Source: Taeniopygia guttata
Taxonomy: Eukaryota; Chordata; Aves; Passeriformes; Estrildidae
NCBI RefSeq assembly: GCF_048771995.1
Contig: NC_133028.1
Span: 5,639,501-5,703,500 of the forward strand
Direction of reading: 5' to 3'
DNA: 64,000 nucleotides
Positions within the stretch are counted from its first letter, which is position 1. Each line of letters opens with the position of its first letter. Below are positions 12,850 to 22,061 of this stretch, piece by piece. The notes below the pieces were generated by a model. That model was given only the letters and a program-made list of their open reading frames with translations, made no database searches and had not been told where the DNA came from. The position numbers were made by a program, and so were the translations under genes.

Positions 12850-13566
12850 TGTAGCGAAGGGTACAAGCCTGGGTAGTGAGTGAGAGGCAGGGATTGAACA
12901 GACAGTCCATTCTCTAACAGACAGATTTATTGAGTAATGAACAACTAAGAAAAGCAAAGCAAAGCAGTGATGTCCAGGCTCCAAAAACAAGATCTCACCA
13001 ATCCGCTGGCCAGACGTGCTGGGAGTCTTGGCAACCTGGAGGTGATGCTGCAAAGGTCCATGTGGATTCAGCTCCTTAAAGTCCATGGTGATTACAAGGT
13101 CTTCTGTTCTGCTCATCTTTTACCATCTCTCCAAATCTTTGAGTCTGTTCACACCCCCGCTGTCTTCAGTGGGTGTTTTCCAAGCACGTTTCCTTCTCTT
13201 TCCCTCCAAAGACAGTGTCCTCGGCTTTCCTTACCCCCATCTCCCTGGTTTAAGGACTCTTAAATCACACAAGAGCAGCTTCTTAACATCAGTATTTGGG
13301 GATGGGAAGTTCAAAAACAAGCTACTTATGCTAACTTTTGCTTCTTTACTATGAGGGTGATCAAACAATGAAACAGGTTTGCCCAGAGAAGTTGTGGAGT
13401 CTCCATCCATGGAGATGGTCAAAGCCCAGCTGAGCACAGTCCTGGGCAATCTGCTCTAGGTGACCCTCCTTGAACAGGTGGGTTCAGACTAAACGAAACC
13501 TCTCAAGAGGTCCCTTCCAACCTCAGCCATTCTGAGACTCATGCCATCTGCAGGCTGCTTGGCCTG
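12850..13566 (-). repeat. 3' LTR of the provirus, interrupted by CR1
   Basis: On the minus strand it ends in CTACA at 12,850, with an AATAAA poly(A) signal at about 12,925-12,935. The stretch 12,985-13,345 aligns with 22,062-22,413 in the 5' LTR (shared AAGATCTCACCAATCC and matching blocks around the TCTTTCCTTA segment). A CR1 copy occupies 13,350-13,551. The U3 start is inferred from the polypurine tract just outside. The flanking CCAG at 12,846-12,849 resembles CCAA beyond the 5' LTR, possibly a decayed 4-base target duplication. Confidence 0.65.
13350..13551 (+). repeat. CR1 LINE 3' end inserted at the 3' LTR
   Basis: Good match to the CR1 tail: GAGGGTGATCAAACAATG, GTTGTGGAGTCTCCATCC, a GTCCTGGGCAATCTGCTC block, and AGGTCCCTTCCAACCTCAGC at the end. 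It is in the opposite orientation to the provirus and must be younger than it. Confidence 0.9.
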
Positions 13567-13580
13567 TCCTCCCCTCCTGG
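13567..13580 (-). other. Candidate polypurine tract of the provirus
   Basis: On the minus strand the sequence reads AGGAGGGGAGGA, lying between the end of env and the 3' LTR, where retroviruses place the plus-strand primer. Confidence 0.45.
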
Positions 13581-13733
13581 ATGCCCTCTGGTGACAGAGA
13601 AGGCCATCCCTCTCATCAAGGTCTGGCATGGCGTGTGTCCCCACCGCTCAACGCCTACTGGGTTGCAGCCAACAGCGGAGCCAAAAGATCTTCTTGGTGG
13701 CAAACACAGAGGCCAACCCAGTCTTGCCCTTGA

Positions 13734-16358
13734 CTATTTCAGGAGGCTCTTGGCCAGCCCTGCTTCTTTCATCTGGTTATCAAAGCAGAGCTTCACCTGC
13801 CTCATCCGGTAACAAGTGGCTACCATGGCAAAGCACACACAGATTTGCATTAGCAGGATAACTACAATGGGGTGCAGCAGCGCGTTGAAAATGCCAGTGG
13901 CTGTGGGGGACCAGCCAAAAAAAGCCTCCCACCAGTGGTGTTCTCCCGCCCTCTTAATTCGTTCCATTACCTGTTTTATAACTTTACCATCATGGTGAAC
14001 CGTTATTAGGATCTTTTTAGCTTCGGCCTTGGCATTTTCTAGCAGCTGCTGCAAATTTGCATGCTCTAACATTTCTTTTACAAGTGATAAATCCATACCG
14101 ATGGGGGTGGGGGTTATACTACGATACAAGGTATAGTTTCTGATTAGCAACTGGCTAGTAAACACAGGTGGTTTATACACAAAATCACAGCCTCTAATAG
14201 TAGCTACATTGCAAGCACACATATTTGAGTCGCTAAACACAGTCTGGTTATAAGCTTCGTTAATCTGCACGTATTTACACGCTGTTCTGAAGCACACGCA
14301 GCCTTTCCCTACGTACACTAACATGGTTTTGTTACTGCTCTGGGGGTTGATCTCAAAGTGGCACACCCCTTCTTTGGTGTCAAAGCACACATCGCTCGCC
14401 TTAAGGGCATCATCCTCACATATGAATCCCAGCCCCCTCTCCAAAATGCAGGCGTCCAAATCTACCGTCTCCCACCTCCCCTCAGACACCCTGGCCCACA
14501 TGCGGTGGTCCAGGGGGTAGACCACAGAGCCATTTGTGTTTACTCCCAGGGCCACGATGGGGTAGACCTTTTCAATGCGAGCCTCCGCCACAGTGAGGAC
14601 GTGGGCAACGACCGCGTTGAGGGCCTGGTCGTGGGTGAAGTTGACCAGCCTCCACCAGGCTTGGAGCTGCCGCTCCTTCTCTGTGGCCGCGTCCCACACG
14701 ATCTTTCGGATCTCAGTGGGCAGGACGCCGTTGTCACCGTCTCTCAGGATACCTGCAACAACACTCTGCACCCACATCTGGGCCTGGATGCAGCTAAGAG
14801 CAAGCGAGACGTTACTTTGCTCCATGCCCAGGGCTCGCAACAGCACCTGATGGTCTTTCTCACTTATTTGTTCCCAGGTGGGCAGCACCTCTGACACAAG
14901 CCACTGCCCCATCCCAAGGCTGGACAGGGATGAATTCAGGGGCTTGAGGAGGTCCTGCACGCCCAAGGTGACAGTCTCCAGCTTGTTTGCCAAGACTTCA
15001 GCATCCATGCTGTTGAGGACTCCCAGGCCAGCAGCTCCTCCTCCCAGCGCTGTGGCCAGCAGGTCCCTCCTGGCCCGGGTGCCCTGGAGGGAGCGGCTGT
15101 GGAGCCATGCCAGCCAGCCAGTGTGCAGAGTAGACAGGAAGGGGGCACAGTGTGGTCTGACAGAGGAAATGTTAACAGTGGAGAGAGACAGCACCACCTT
15201 CTTTAGTGACCGGACAGGCCCTGTCAACAGCTCCTGGATGTGATTTTTCTTCACTACATAAGGACCTATTTTGGAAACAACAGGGGGCAAGACAGCAGTG
15301 ATGGTGAATTCTTTTTTAAATCCTTCAGGGCCTCCTATCCACCACTTTCCTCCAAGTTTGGGAGACATTTCTACGCTCAGGTTTCCTTGACACCACACCT
15401 GGAGGGTTATGATCAGGTGTGGGCAGCGTCCATAATCCTGATTATACCATGAAGTCTCTGCATCTAATTCAGATCTGTCAAGTGTTTTGGTCTCACAGAG
15501 GCAGGTCAGTGGAATGATCCACTTGCGGCTGTTGGGGGCTGTGACAGTCACAGTGGTGCCATTAATCTGCACTGGGTCAGCTACATTTTCTTGGGAGTAT
15601 TTGATTTCCACTTTTACCTGGTTGCCAATTTCAACATAACGGGGTGCATGCCAGGCCAAAAAATGGCACTTTGAGATCTTAATGGCAGCAAAGGAGGGTG
15701 CTGTGGTGCTGATCTTAAATTTAAAAGACAGCCCCACACTGTTTTGTGCCCAGAGGCAAACCACAAAGACTGGCTGGACCAAAGTAAAATTGAACCAGCA
15801 GTCCATGTTCTCCACAGCACAGATTTTGTTCTGATTCTTCTTAGTTTTTATTTCAGTGACAGAGATTTGAGTTACTCGCTGGTGAGTGGATCCGTTAATT
15901 ACCCTGCACCCCACCTTTATTTGCTGTCCCACCTTTCCCAGCAGCTGTGGAAGTCTGTTTGTGCTGTCCCAGCCCCACTCATTTTCCAAGTACACCTCTG
16001 ACCCATGCATAACCACTGTTGACAAATTTAAGCCTTTGTTAGAATTTAATCCCATGATCCCTGTGTGTTTTATGTATGCTTGGGACCAGGGCCAGTCAGT
16101 CCCAATTTTTGTGTGCCTCCTAAGCCTGTGCTGGGCTGTGGCCTGTGTGTCAAGGTGCCTTTTTAAGTGAGAATGAATGACATTTTTACCAAGATGCTGA
16201 TGGGTTGGTTGGACGCACTGGGTGCTCAGCACTATGCACATACCAGAAAGCAAAGTAAATCCTGCAATCACAAATTTGAAAGCATTTTCCCCACAGCACA
16301 AACAGGGCTGGTGATGCCACGAAGATCGCCCTTCCCGCTGGTCACAATCGCCTTCCAT
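13734..16358 (-). CDS. env: Retroviral envelope (env) frame of the provirus, 874 codons
   Basis: An uninterrupted 874-codon frame. Residues about 26-46 are hydrophobic (signal peptide or leader). Many N-x-S/T glycosylation sites follow. A furin-type site, TRARR, sits near residue 430, directly followed by a Gly/Ala-rich fusion-peptide-like stretch (ATALGGGAAGLGVLN). A C-terminal anchor lies near residues 830-850 with a short tail. This gives a surface half of about 430 residues and a transmembrane half of about 440, much longer than the roughly 200 residues of gammaretroviruses and nearer to epsilon- or spuma-type TM proteins. The start codon lies 10 bases after a good splice acceptor. The family is known to make env from a spliced mRNA. 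The frame looks whole. Confidence 0.85.
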   Translation of the reverse strand: MEGDCDQREGRSSWHHQPCLCCGENAFKFVIAGFTLLSGMCIVLSTQCVQPTHQHLGKNVIHSHLKRHLDTQATAQHRLRRHTKIGTDWPWSQAYIKHTGIMGLNSNKGLNLSTVVMHGSEVYLENEWGWDSTNRLPQLLGKVGQQIKVGCRVINGSTHQRVTQISVTEIKTKKNQNKICAVENMDCWFNFTLVQPVFVVCLWAQNSVGLSFKFKISTTAPSFAAIKISKCHFLAWHAPRYVEIGNQVKVEIKYSQENVADPVQINGTTVTVTAPNSRKWIIPLTCLCETKTLDRSELDAETSWYNQDYGRCPHLIITLQVWCQGNLSVEMSPKLGGKWWIGGPEGFKKEFTITAVLPPVVSKIGPYVVKKNHIQELLTGPVRSLKKVVLSLSTVNISSVRPHCAPFLSTLHTGWLAWLHSRSLQGTRARRDLLATALGGGAAGLGVLNSMDAEVLANKLETVTLGVQDLLKPLNSSLSSLGMGQWLVSEVLPTWEQISEKDHQVLLRALGMEQSNVSLALSCIQAQMWVQSVVAGILRDGDNGVLPTEIRKIVWDAATEKERQLQAWWRLVNFTHDQALNAVVAHVLTVAEARIEKVYPIVALGVNTNGSVVYPLDHRMWARVSEGRWETVDLDACILERGLGFICEDDALKASDVCFDTKEGVCHFEINPQSSNKTMLVYVGKGCVCFRTACKYVQINEAYNQTVFSDSNMCACNVATIRGCDFVYKPPVFTSQLLIRNYTLYRSITPTPIGMDLSLVKEMLEHANLQQLLENAKAEAKKILITVHHDGKVIKQVMERIKRAGEHHWWEAFFGWSPTATGIFNALLHPIVVILLMQICVCFAMVATCYRMRQVKLCFDNQMKEAGLAKSLLK

Positions 16359-16367
16359 TTTCCTTTA

Positions 16368-16380
16368 TCTGCAAAACATA
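16368..16380 (-). promoter_or_regulatory. Candidate env splice acceptor
   Basis: On the minus strand TATGTTTTGCAG ends at 16,369, just upstream of the env ATG at 16,358-16,356. Position and pyrimidine-rich context fit the subgenomic env message of retroviruses. Confidence 0.5.
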
Positions 16381-16404
16381 AGCAAGGCGGGCTCTCCAGC
16401 CCCG

Positions 16405-19400
16405 TTAGTTTCCCTTCCATGCTTTTAATTGTGAAGAATGGAACCATTTCTCCTGCCTTTTTGCCCCTTTTCTGATTTCTACCTGGTACACAGAGGGGCT
16501 GGCCTTGTTCACAACCCTAACAGGCCCCATCCACTGGGGTTCCAGCACCTGGTTCTTCTCCCTAACCCCTCGGTATATCACCAGGTCCCCTGTGTTCCAC
16601 TCCATGGGGCGCAGTAGCACTCCCAACTGCTTATCCATCTTAGGGATGCTGGTCTCCTGCACTGAGGCGAGCTGGTGGTAGGTGGCTGACACCGTCCTTA
16701 GCATGTCCTGGACCCACCTGTCCATCAGCACGCGGGGCTGCATTTCATCTGGGGGCTCCCCTCCTTGCCACCAGTGTTCCAGAAACTTCGGGTCCCTTGA
16801 GGGAGGAAATTTTGGGGGAGAAAGTGTTTGAGATGCCAGAGACCCCCTCAATGCCAGCAAGGTCAGTGGGAGCTTATGATCCCAGTCTTTCCTTTGCTGG
16901 TTCACAAGTTTCCTCAGTGCTGTCTTCAGTGGCTGGTTGGGCCCCTCTGCTGAGATTGGCTTCTGGAAATGCCCTGTGATGTGGAGCTTTTGCTTGATTC
17001 CCAGGGCCTGGCACACCCCTTTTGTGACTTCCCCAATGAAGCGTTGGCCGTGCTCTGAGTGAATCTCCTTTGGGATGCCCCACTGTGAGAAGATGTGCTC
17101 TACCAGGATCTTTGCAGTTGCACTGGCTGAGTTGTTTCGAGCTGGGAATGCTTCCACCCATTTGGTGAAGATATCACTGACCACTAGGCAGTACTTATTG
17201 CCTTGGGCTGTTTGGGACAGAGGGCCAATAAACTCCATCTGCAACTTGCTCCATGGCCCAGAAACCCTCTGGTAGCCCAGGATGGCTTTGGCTACTTTGG
17301 CATCAGGATTGTTGGCTGCACATGTCAGGCAGTTGCTGACATACCTCTCCACATCCTCCCTCATTTCGGGCCACCACCCAGCACCCTGCAGCCTCACCAT
17401 GGTCTTGTCTGTCCCCAGATGCCCCTGCTCATGAGCCAGGGCCACCAGCTCTGTCCGGACCAGTTCAGGCACCACCCAGACCGGGAAATCTGCCCCCTCC
17501 CTCCGTGCCAGGATCAGCCCTGAGACATCTTTCCACACCCTGCACCCTTTGTACTCCCTGCCCTGCGCTAACTCCCAGAGCCTGGGGTCCTGTGCCTGCA
17601 AGCCCACCAGATCCACACTCTCCCAGTGCCTGCTGGGAGCCACCAGCACTGGGCCACTCTCTGACATCTTGCTGGCTTTCCACAGCTGCCCTTCCTTAGC
17701 ACCTTGCTTGGCCTTGGCATCTGCCTCCTTGTTCCACTTGGCTTCCTCTGTTCCCTTCTTGTGGGCCTTGACCTTAATGATCTGTGCCGGGCACGCCCTC
17801 TGCTCTGCCAGCCTTGACAGGTACAGCAGCTTTTTGGCATAGGTGACAGGCTTGCCATCAGCAGACTGCATGTCCCTCTCCCTCCAGAGGGGCAGCCACT
17901 CCAGCGCCACACGCACCACCCAACCCGAGTCTGAAAATATGGCCAGTGGCTGGTCTGGCGGCGTGTTTTCCAGGGCAGCCATCACGGCCACCAGCTCGGC
18001 GGCGTGGATGGAGTGCGGCAGGCACTTCCCCTTCACCACCTCCCCCGTGCCCCTGTTGACAGCGGCATAGCCCGTGTAGGGCACCCCTAACTCGTGGTAG
18101 TTGGACCCATCTACGAACCACACAACGTACCCTCGTTCCTTGGCTTCCTCCAGGCTGAGGCTGCTCTCAAAGAGGGGTGCCCGCCGTGGCTTGGGGTCAG
18201 TGAGGGAGACTCCTGGCTCCTCCCCAACCCTCTCTGCACTGATTAGCACCCTGTAGGCACCAGGGGAGAGGTCCCTGGGGGCCTCCTTGTTGGTCAGCGC
18301 CAACGCCCAGTTGGCCATCCTGGGGCAGCACAGAGGACCTTCATCCCCCTTTCCCAACAAGAGGTACCTCACCGGGGTGCAGGAGGTCCTCAGCAACACT
18401 GGGGCCGACCCCACCAGGTACTCCCAGTGCTGCAGGGCCCAGGTTAGGGTTAAAACCTCCCTCTCGTAGTCACTGAACTGTTGCTCGGCTGGCGTCAGGA
18501 GACGCGAGGCGTGGGCAACAGGGAGCAGCTTGGCACTGTGCTGCTGGCCCAGGGTGGCCTGCAGCCCCATCCCCGTGCTGGCCAGCTGCAGAACGTAGGG
18601 TCTGTCCCCTTGAGGATGTGCCAGCATGGGGGCTCGTGCCACACTCTCCTTTAAGGTTTTCACTGCCTCATCCTGCTCTGGCCCCCATTCCCAGGGGGTG
18701 TTCTTTTTCAGGAGGTGGCAAAGTGGGGCTGCTTTCTCTGCATAGCCCTCAATGAACTCACGGTACAACCTCAGGAGGAACAGGAAGGACCTCAGGGTGG
18801 TGGTATCAGATGGTGCTGACATCTTCTGTATTAGCTCAACCCTCTGCTTTTCCAGTGAGCGCCCTTCCTCCCCCAGGGTCACCCCCACAAAGGAGACCTC
18901 CTTCCAGCACAGCTGGGCCTTTGTGGGGCTGATCCTGAAGCCTGTCTTCTGGACAGCCCCCAGCACCTCTGCCAGCACCTCCAGGTTCTTCTCCTTTGTC
19001 TGGGTGTGGATGAGGATGTCACCAGCACAGGACAGCACGCTCTCCCGGTGGCTGACCTGCTCCCACATCCTCACCACGCGGGCATGGCAGATAGCAGGGG
19101 CGCTGTGGAAACCCGGAGGGACTCTGGTGAAAGCAAATTGCCGTCCTCGAATCGTGAAGGCAAACTTGTGCCAGGAGTCAGGGTGCAAAGGGACAGCAAA
19201 TGATGGGCTGGTCAGGCTGAGCACCGAGAACCACTCGGAGCCCCGGGAGATGGCTGCCATGATGTTGGGATACCTGACCACCGTGGGGGTCTGCATTGGG
19301 GTGACTTGGTTCAGGGCACTGAAATCGACTGTCAGCTTCCACATTTTCCCATCAGCTTTCCTCAGGGGCCACACTGGGGCATTGTTGGTGCTCTGCTGCT

Positions 19401-20070
19401 CCACCAGCATGCCCTGGTCCAGCAAGGTTTTGACCGTGTCCCACAAGCTGTCCTCAGCCTCAGCCGGGTACCAGGGCTGAGCCTGAGGAGGCGGATCTGG
19501 CCCTTTGATTGACACAGCAGCATCAATCTGCCCACAGTCCAGCTTGCTCCTTGCCCAGACCTGGGGGAACTGCTCTGTGACCCGTTTCACCCGGGGCTCC
19601 CACTCCGGGTGGACCAGGATCTCAGGGGCTTTCACTGACATCACCCTGTGGCTTGCCGGGATGACGGGCAAATCAATTTGTGGGCAGTGTAGCAATGCTT
19701 GGTTTGCCAGGTCCACCACCACTCCCATCTTTGTCAGTGCAGAGATAGCTAAAACTCCTGGCTTTCCTTTCATTTCTATTTTCCCAAATTTTTCAGACCC
19801 TTTGGCAGCCCCAATTTCAAAGGGTATGGGCCCTGTGAACGGCACTGAGGATTTCTGGCCGTTCGGCCCTGTCAGTTCAATAATTTCAGAGGTTTGGAAG
19901 ATCCCGGCTCTGCCGGGGGCCATATTCAGAATTGAATAAGAGGCACCAGTATCAATTAACATCACTTGTCCAAGCACCCCTCCTCCAATAGTTGTATCAA
20001 CTATCAGGCGCCCCCACAAATCGGTCTTAATCGGTGCCACAAAAAGGGGCGATGCGGGTGCCTGGCAGCC
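16405..20070 (-). CDS. pol: Retroviral pro-pol frame (protease, RT, RNase H, integrase)
   Basis: The frame is open from just after the gag TAG to 16,405; the first Met is at 20,040 (1,211 codons from there). Counting from that Met: a retropepsin with LIDTGAS at about 28-34; an RT region from about 150 to 520; an RNase H domain starting with VWFVDGSN and ending with the KEADAKAK helix; an integrase zinc domain (HEQGHLGTDKT then CLTC) near 860-905; an integrase core after it; and a GPY/F-like module near the end (EPQWMGPVRVV). The domain order and GPY/F module are class I. Several active-site motifs of RT and integrase do not match the family, so these enzymes look inactive, although the long frame is unbroken. 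No repair or product is implied. Confidence 0.85.
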   Translation of the reverse strand, partial: GCQAPASPLFVAPIKTDLWGRLIVDTTIGGGVLGQVMLIDTGASYSILNMAPGRAGIFQTSEIIELTGPNGQKSSVPFTGPIPFEIGAAKGSEKFGKIEMKGKPGVLAISALTKMGVVVDLANQALLHCPQIDLPVIPASHRVMSVKAPEILVHPEWEPRVKRVTEQFPQVWARSKLDCGQIDAAVSIKGPDPPPQAQPWYPAEAEDSLWDTVKTLLDQGMLVEQQSTNNAPVWPLRKADGKMWKLTVDFSALNQVTPMQTPTVVRYPNIMAAISRGSEWFSVLSLTSPSFAVPLHPDSWHKFAFTIRGRQFAFTRVPPGFHSAPAICHARVVRMWEQVSHRESVLSCAGDILIHTQTKEKNLEVLAEVLGAVQKTGFRISPTKAQLCWKEVSFVGVTLGEEGRSLEKQRVELIQKMSAPSDTTTLRSFLFLLRLYREFIEGYAEKAAPLCHLLKKNTPWEWGPEQDEAVKTLKESVARAPMLAHPQGDRPYVLQLASTGMGLQATLGQQHSAKLLPVAHASRLLTPAEQQFSDYEREVLTLTWALQHWEYLVGSAPVLLRTSCTPVRYLLLGKGDEGPLCCPRMANWALALTNKEAPRDLSPGAYRVLISAERVGEEPGVSLTDPKPRRAPLFESSLSLEEAKERGYVVWFVDGSNYHELGVPYTGYAAVNRGTGEVVKGKCLPHSIHAAELVAVMAALENTPPDQPLAIFSDSGWVVRVALEWLPLWRERDMQSADGKPVTYAKKLLYLSRLAEQRACPAQIIKVKAHKKGTEEAKWNKEADAKAKQGAKEGQLWKASKMSESGPVLVAPSRHWESVDLVGLQAQDPRLWELAQGREYKGCRVWKDVSGLILARREGADFPVWVVPELVRTELVALAHEQGHLGTDKTMVRLQGAGWWPEMREDVERYVSNCLTCAANNPDAKVAKAILGYQRVSGPWSKLQMEFIGPLSQTAQGNKYCLVVSDIFTKWVEAFPARNNSASATAKILVEHIFSQWGIPKEIHSEHGQRFIGEVTKGVCQALGIKQKLHITGHFQKPISAEGPNQPLKTALRKLVNQQRKDWDHKLPLTLLALRGSLASQTLSPPKFPPSRDPKFLEHWWQGGEPPDEMQPRVLMDRWVQDMLRTVSATYHQLASVQETSIPKMDKQLGVLLRPMEWNTGDLVIYRGVREKNQVLEPQWMGPVRVVNKASPSVYQVEIRKGAKRQEKWFHSSQLKAWKGN

Positions 20071-20073
20071 CTA
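20071..20073 (-). promoter_or_regulatory. In-frame TAG between gag and pol (read-through type)
   Basis: Gag ends in ...CAG CAA TAG GGC and pol continues in the same frame. Gammaretroviruses and relatives use suppression of such a codon, helped by a downstream RNA structure, to make Gag-Pol. I did not fold the RNA. Confidence 0.6.
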
Positions 20074-21774
20074 TTGCTGAGCCTTAGCCCCCGGGTCAAT
20101 CAGGTGGGAGCTGCTGTTTTTTTTGGCCTCATGCAGGGCCAGTTTTTGGAAGAGCTCCGCATCCGGCAAGCCATCAATGTCCTCCTGTTTCTCATATTTT
20201 ATCAAGCGCTTCCTCAGCTCAGCCCGCCAAGGGTTAGACTTCTGAAACCTCATCCCTTGCTGGTTCTCCTTCCCCAACCCCCCCTTGCTATCAGGATCTT
20301 TTCTGTTGTCTCCTTGCATTTTTCTCATCCCTGCATTTTGGAAAGACATGCCCAAGGCTTTCCCTTTCTTCCCCCCCAGCATGTATCCCGGGAATGCCTG
20401 CTTTTGCAGCTCAAAATTCTGGTTCAGGATCTGCTCCAGCTCTGAGAGAGGCTTTTTGGCTGCATCCCCACCAGCAATCACCCGCAGTGGGGGTGTCAAC
20501 CCCACCACCAGTGGCTCCTTGAATTCAGGCCTGTCAAAATCAGGGGGGGACTCCTTTGAGCCAGGCAGCCCAGCCATCTGGTAGAGCATCCTTTTACGGT
20601 TAACATAGGCATCAGGCCTCTCCTCGGGGTTTTGCTTCTCCTGGTGGAAGAGCACTAAGGGGTTGACCTCTGGGAAGAACACCTTCAGCACAGCCAGCTG
20701 GACATCCCCGATATCCTGGACATTGCCCATCTGCACATCCCCTGGCAGTGACGCAAAATCATCTGGTTTCATGCACTTTCTCACAATGTCTATCAGGTCA
20801 CTCACAAAGTTGCCACTCTGGCACTTGGGCAGACGCTGGACCCTGGACAGCCAGTTAATTGCTGTCTCCTTTGTCAGCGGCCCCAGCATCTTCCCCACAG
20901 TCTTAATCTGCTCAGGGGTAAACCAGAGCACAGCCCTGTTGGTGTCTATGGGCTGCAGTGGGGCATGGCTGACTGGCTCTTCGTGGGGAACCTTTTTATC
21001 TTTGGAAGCCTCTACCTCCCCTACTTGCAGCTGGCACACCTCCTCCCGCAGAGGAGCATAGGGGGACGGCCTGGTGGGGCTGTTAGCACCCCACACATCA
21101 TCCTCATAATCGTAGTGGGGTGGGTGCAGGTCCAGGGAGTCCTCCCCCTCCCCATTCCCCATCGGGGTCCTCTTGCCTTTAATGGCAGCCACAATGCCCC
21201 TTGACACCCCCAGCTCTGCCTCCAGCTCCTGGATCTTGGCATGGCACACCTTGTGATCGGGGCCAGTGCCCCGGTCCCGCTGGACGTCCTGCAGGACCGC
21301 CCGCACCGCGCTCTGCGCATCGTGGGTCTCCCCAATCCACTTGCCAACCTCCTTCTTCAGCTCCTCCGTTTTCAGCTTCTCATAGCCCAGCTTGCTTTCC
21401 AGCCGGGTGATCTCCACCGCGCTCCGCAGAGAGTCCCCACACAAGCCCTGCACCTCCGCCCGCAGGTTGTCCACCTGGATTTTGAGCTCCTCCTTGGCCT
21501 GCTCCAAGGTCTGCACATTCTCAAGAGCCTCCTTCAGCAGTTTGGACAACTCCCTGCCTACCATCAGCAAACCCTGCAAAGCCGCTCGCTTCTTACACTT
21601 GTTAGTGGGTTTGGGCTTTTTGTTCTCCTCGGACCAGCTCTCCCACTGCTGGCACAGCTGCTGGTACGCATCCGGGCCCTGGAAAGACCCCGCTGACCAA
21701 ATTGGGGGGAGACACTTCTGGAGCACAAACTGCTCCAGCTTCCAGCTGCTAACGATGTCGCTCATCATAGCCAA
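20071..21774 (-). CDS. gag: Retroviral gag frame of the provirus, 567 codons
   Basis: An uninterrupted 567-codon frame at the 5' end of the element. Residues about 65-170 are Glu/Lys/Leu-rich and look like a long coiled coil. A proline-rich linker follows (near 215-240), then a capsid-like section with a major-homology-like stretch around FDRPEFKEPLVVG, and a basic, Cys-poor C-terminal tail. It lies directly 5' of pol in the same frame. Assignment rests on position and the capsid-like section; Gag sequences drift fast, so the finer domains are inferred. The long N-terminal coiled coil is unusual for a gammaretrovirus. The frame looks whole. Confidence 0.75.
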   Translation of the reverse strand: MAMMSDIVSSWKLEQFVLQKCLPPIWSAGSFQGPDAYQQLCQQWESWSEENKKPKPTNKCKKRAALQGLLMVGRELSKLLKEALENVQTLEQAKEELKIQVDNLRAEVQGLCGDSLRSAVEITRLESKLGYEKLKTEELKKEVGKWIGETHDAQSAVRAVLQDVQRDRGTGPDHKVCHAKIQELEAELGVSRGIVAAIKGKRTPMGNGEGEDSLDLHPPHYDYEDDVWGANSPTRPSPYAPLREEVCQLQVGEVEASKDKKVPHEEPVSHAPLQPIDTNRAVLWFTPEQIKTVGKMLGPLTKETAINWLSRVQRLPKCQSGNFVSDLIDIVRKCMKPDDFASLPGDVQMGNVQDIGDVQLAVLKVFFPEVNPLVLFHQEKQNPEERPDAYVNRKRMLYQMAGLPGSKESPPDFDRPEFKEPLVVGLTPPLRVIAGGDAAKKPLSELEQILNQNFELQKQAFPGYMLGGKKGKALGMSFQNAGMRKMQGDNRKDPDSKGGLGKENQQGMRFQKSNPWRAELRKRLIKYEKQEDIDGLPDAELFQKLALHEAKKNSSSHLIDPGAKAQQ

Positions 21775-22060
21775 GGGGACAAGTATCTGAGACGGCTCCG
21801 TCTCAGGGCGAAACTACCATAACACACCAGCACTGACAGCCCCTTCAACCCCTCCACAGAGCGAGGCTGCAACCCCACAGCCCACCCTTCCGAAAATCCC
21901 CCGGGGGGACACCGAGCCTGGGCACAAGGGAAGGGAAGGTGGGAACAGGAGGCCGCAGCCGAGCCGGCAGCTGCCGCAAGCCACCGGCTCCCGGGAGGGA
22001 ACGGGGAAGGGATGCGGGAGCGGGTGAGGCAAAGGAGAGATGGAGCAGGACCCCAGTAAT
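21775..22060 (-). other. GC-rich leader of the provirus
   Basis: The stretch between the recognisable LTR and gag is much more GC- and CpG-rich than its surroundings. It may contain the R/U5 end, the primer-binding site and the packaging leader, but the inner LTR border and a matching tRNA primer site could not be fixed. A 133-codon open frame covers it and is probably chance. Confidence 0.4.
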
Positions 22061-22061
22061 A

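Noticed and set aside
14358-14894. 178-codon plus-strand open frame inside env
   Set aside because: Antisense shadow of env with no recognisable domain.
18752-19480. 242-codon plus-strand open frame inside the provirus
   Set aside because: It lies antisense to pol, has no recognisable product and is explained by the codon bias of the long minus-strand frame.
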